Assembly: GCA_049974825.1 (NCBI GenBank)
Contig: JBNGDJ010000030.1
Span: forward strand, 1-23,503
Reading direction: 5' to 3'
DNA length: 23,503 bases
From: JBKHDT01 sp049974825
GTDB lineage: Bacteria; Pseudomonadota; Gammaproteobacteria; Halothiobacillales; Halothiobacillaceae
Part shown: in pieces, positions 22,529 through 23,503 of the stretch
Numbering within the stretch: the stretch's first letter is position 1
Layout: each line of letters opens with the position of its first letter
Program-made: the position numbers and the translations under genes
The notes under the pieces: generated by a model
The model's input: only the letters and a program-made list of their open reading frames with translations
Told to the model about the DNA's origin: nothing
Database searches by the model: none

Positions 22529-23503
22529 TCACTCGTGGCGTGTCTCGTCGCCGACCAGCGCATAACGAGTGCTACGACCACCACCGGGCAGCTTCCGTAG
22601 ACAGCCTTTTTCCACCAGATCGGCGAGGTCTCGCGTGGCGGTGGCCTTGCTCACTTTCGCCATCGATTGGTACTTGCGGGCGTTGATGCCGTGCTCGAAC
22701 TCCTCTCCCGCCGTATCCAGCAGGCGGTTGAGCACCTTGATCTGCCGCTCGCTGAGCACGGTGGTGGCATGCTGGTGCCAGAAGCGGGCCTTGGCCAGCA
22801 CCCGGTCCAGCCGCTCCAGCGCCTGGCGCAACGCTTCTTCCAGGGTATCGAGAAACCACGTCAGCCAGGGCGTGATCTCCAGATCGCCGCGTTGGGCCTG
22901 TTCCAACTGGTCATAGTAAGCATTCCGCCGCGCCATGATCGCGGCACTCAGCGAATAGAACCGCACCGATTGGCGCTCCGCCTGCGCCAGCGCCCGGTCG
23001 GTCACCGCGCGGGTGACCCGCCCGTTGCCGTCATCGAACGGGTGCAGGGTGATCAGCCACAAGTGCGCAATACCCGCCTGCAACAGACCGTCCAGCCCGG
23101 TCGGCGGGTGATTGAACCACTCCACGAACGCGTCCAACTCCGCTTCCAGCCGATCCCGGGGCGGAGCCTCGAAGTGCACGGTCGGACGATCCAGCCGACC
23201 GGACACCACCTGCATGGCCTGCTCGCCGCGCAGCTCCCCGACCCGCACCTTCTCAAGCCATCCCGGCCCCTCGGGAAACAGCAACGCCTGCCAATGACAC
23301 AGCCGGTCGCGAGAGAGCGACTCGTCCGGCTCACGCGTGGCTTGCAGCAGCAACGCCACCAGTGATTCAGATTCCGGCGTGGTCCTGGCCGGTACGCCGG
23401 CCTGCTCCACTCCCAATTGACGGGCAACGGAAGAACGCACAGAGCCCACATCCAGGTGCTCACCCTCGATTTCCGAGGTGCGGATCGCGTTCTGGATCAA
23501 CGC
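22529..23503 (-). CDS. Fic-family protein, class II autoinhibited, 5' end beyond the window
   Basis: At least 324 residues are visible, and the reading frame continues past the right edge, so TTG at 23500 is an internal leucine rather than a start. The Fic motif HPFDDGNGR is at 153-161 of the visible part, with the preceding flap VVSGRLDRPTVHFEAPP. It has the canonical histidine and GNGR of AMP-transferring Fic enzymes. TSEIEG (8-13) matches the (S/T)xxxE(G/N) inhibitory helix at the N-terminus, so it is predicted to be self-inhibited. The C-terminal part (about 250-320, LSERQIKVLNRLL..KATATRDLADLVEKGCLRKL) is a winged-helix DNA-binding domain. It is on the same strand as rhuM-doc and hsdR. 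The target protein is unknown. Confidence 0.93.
   Translation of the reverse strand, partial: ALIQNAIRTSEIEGEHLDVGSVRSSVARQLGVEQAGVPARTTPESESLVALLLQATREPDESLSRDRLCHWQALLFPEGPGWLEKVRVGELRGEQAMQVVSGRLDRPTVHFEAPPRDRLEAELDAFVEWFNHPPTGLDGLLQAGIAHLWLITLHPFDDGNGRVTRAVTDRALAQAERQSVRFYSLSAAIMARRNAYYDQLEQAQRGDLEITPWLTWFLDTLEEALRQALERLDRVLAKARFWHQHATTVLSERQIKVLNRLLDTAGEEFEHGINARKYQSMAKVSKATATRDLADLVEKGCLRKLPGGGRSTRYALVGDETRHE

Overview
The window looks like a GC-rich gammaproteobacterial chromosome. The evidence is the grpE-dnaK-dnaJ heat-shock cluster with sigma32-type promoters, lpxB/rnhB, and the holC-valS pair. I would place it near the Chromatiales/Ectothiorhodospiraceae or a related group, but the sequence alone does not fix the genus. 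A run of exactly 100 N at 7426-7525 marks a draft scaffold join.

Layout. 1-300 is non-coding and filled with copies of a short palindromic repeat. 301-4339 is the Hsp70 chaperone unit (grpE, dnaK, dnaJ), with two candidate sigma32 promoters and a terminator-like hairpin between dnaK and dnaJ. 4403-6209 holds lpxB (lipid A disaccharide synthase) and rnhB (RNase HII), arranged head to head. After another repeat copy, 6387-11034 (minus strand) is a periplasmic adaptor plus RND transporter pair followed by an overlapping O6-alkylguanine-DNA alkyltransferase-like gene; the transporter is broken by the N gap. 11601-12644 is a ChaN-type protein, convergent with valS. 12694-16194 (minus) is holC then valS. 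16278-17228 is a divergent flippase-like membrane protein.

From about 17230 to the right edge the content becomes accessory. It contains a RelB/RelE-type toxin-antitoxin pair behind a perfect palindromic operator, a complete 113-bp MITE-like element with a CTA target duplication, a type I restriction HsdR subunit, a RhuM-Doc fusion, and a Fic protein cut by the window edge. The last three are on the minus strand in the order fic, rhuM-doc, hsdR. The partner hsdM and hsdS genes are not in the window and would be expected beyond the right edge.

The most unusual features are three. A dispersed hairpin-ended repeat family occurs at several gene junctions, including immediately upstream of the grpE heat-shock promoter. 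Two different Fic-fold enzymes (a Doc-like motif and a canonical autoinhibited Fic motif) sit next to hsdR. A perfect 11-bp-stem hairpin lies inside the rhuM-doc coding sequence. No CRISPR array, rRNA or tRNA gene was seen.
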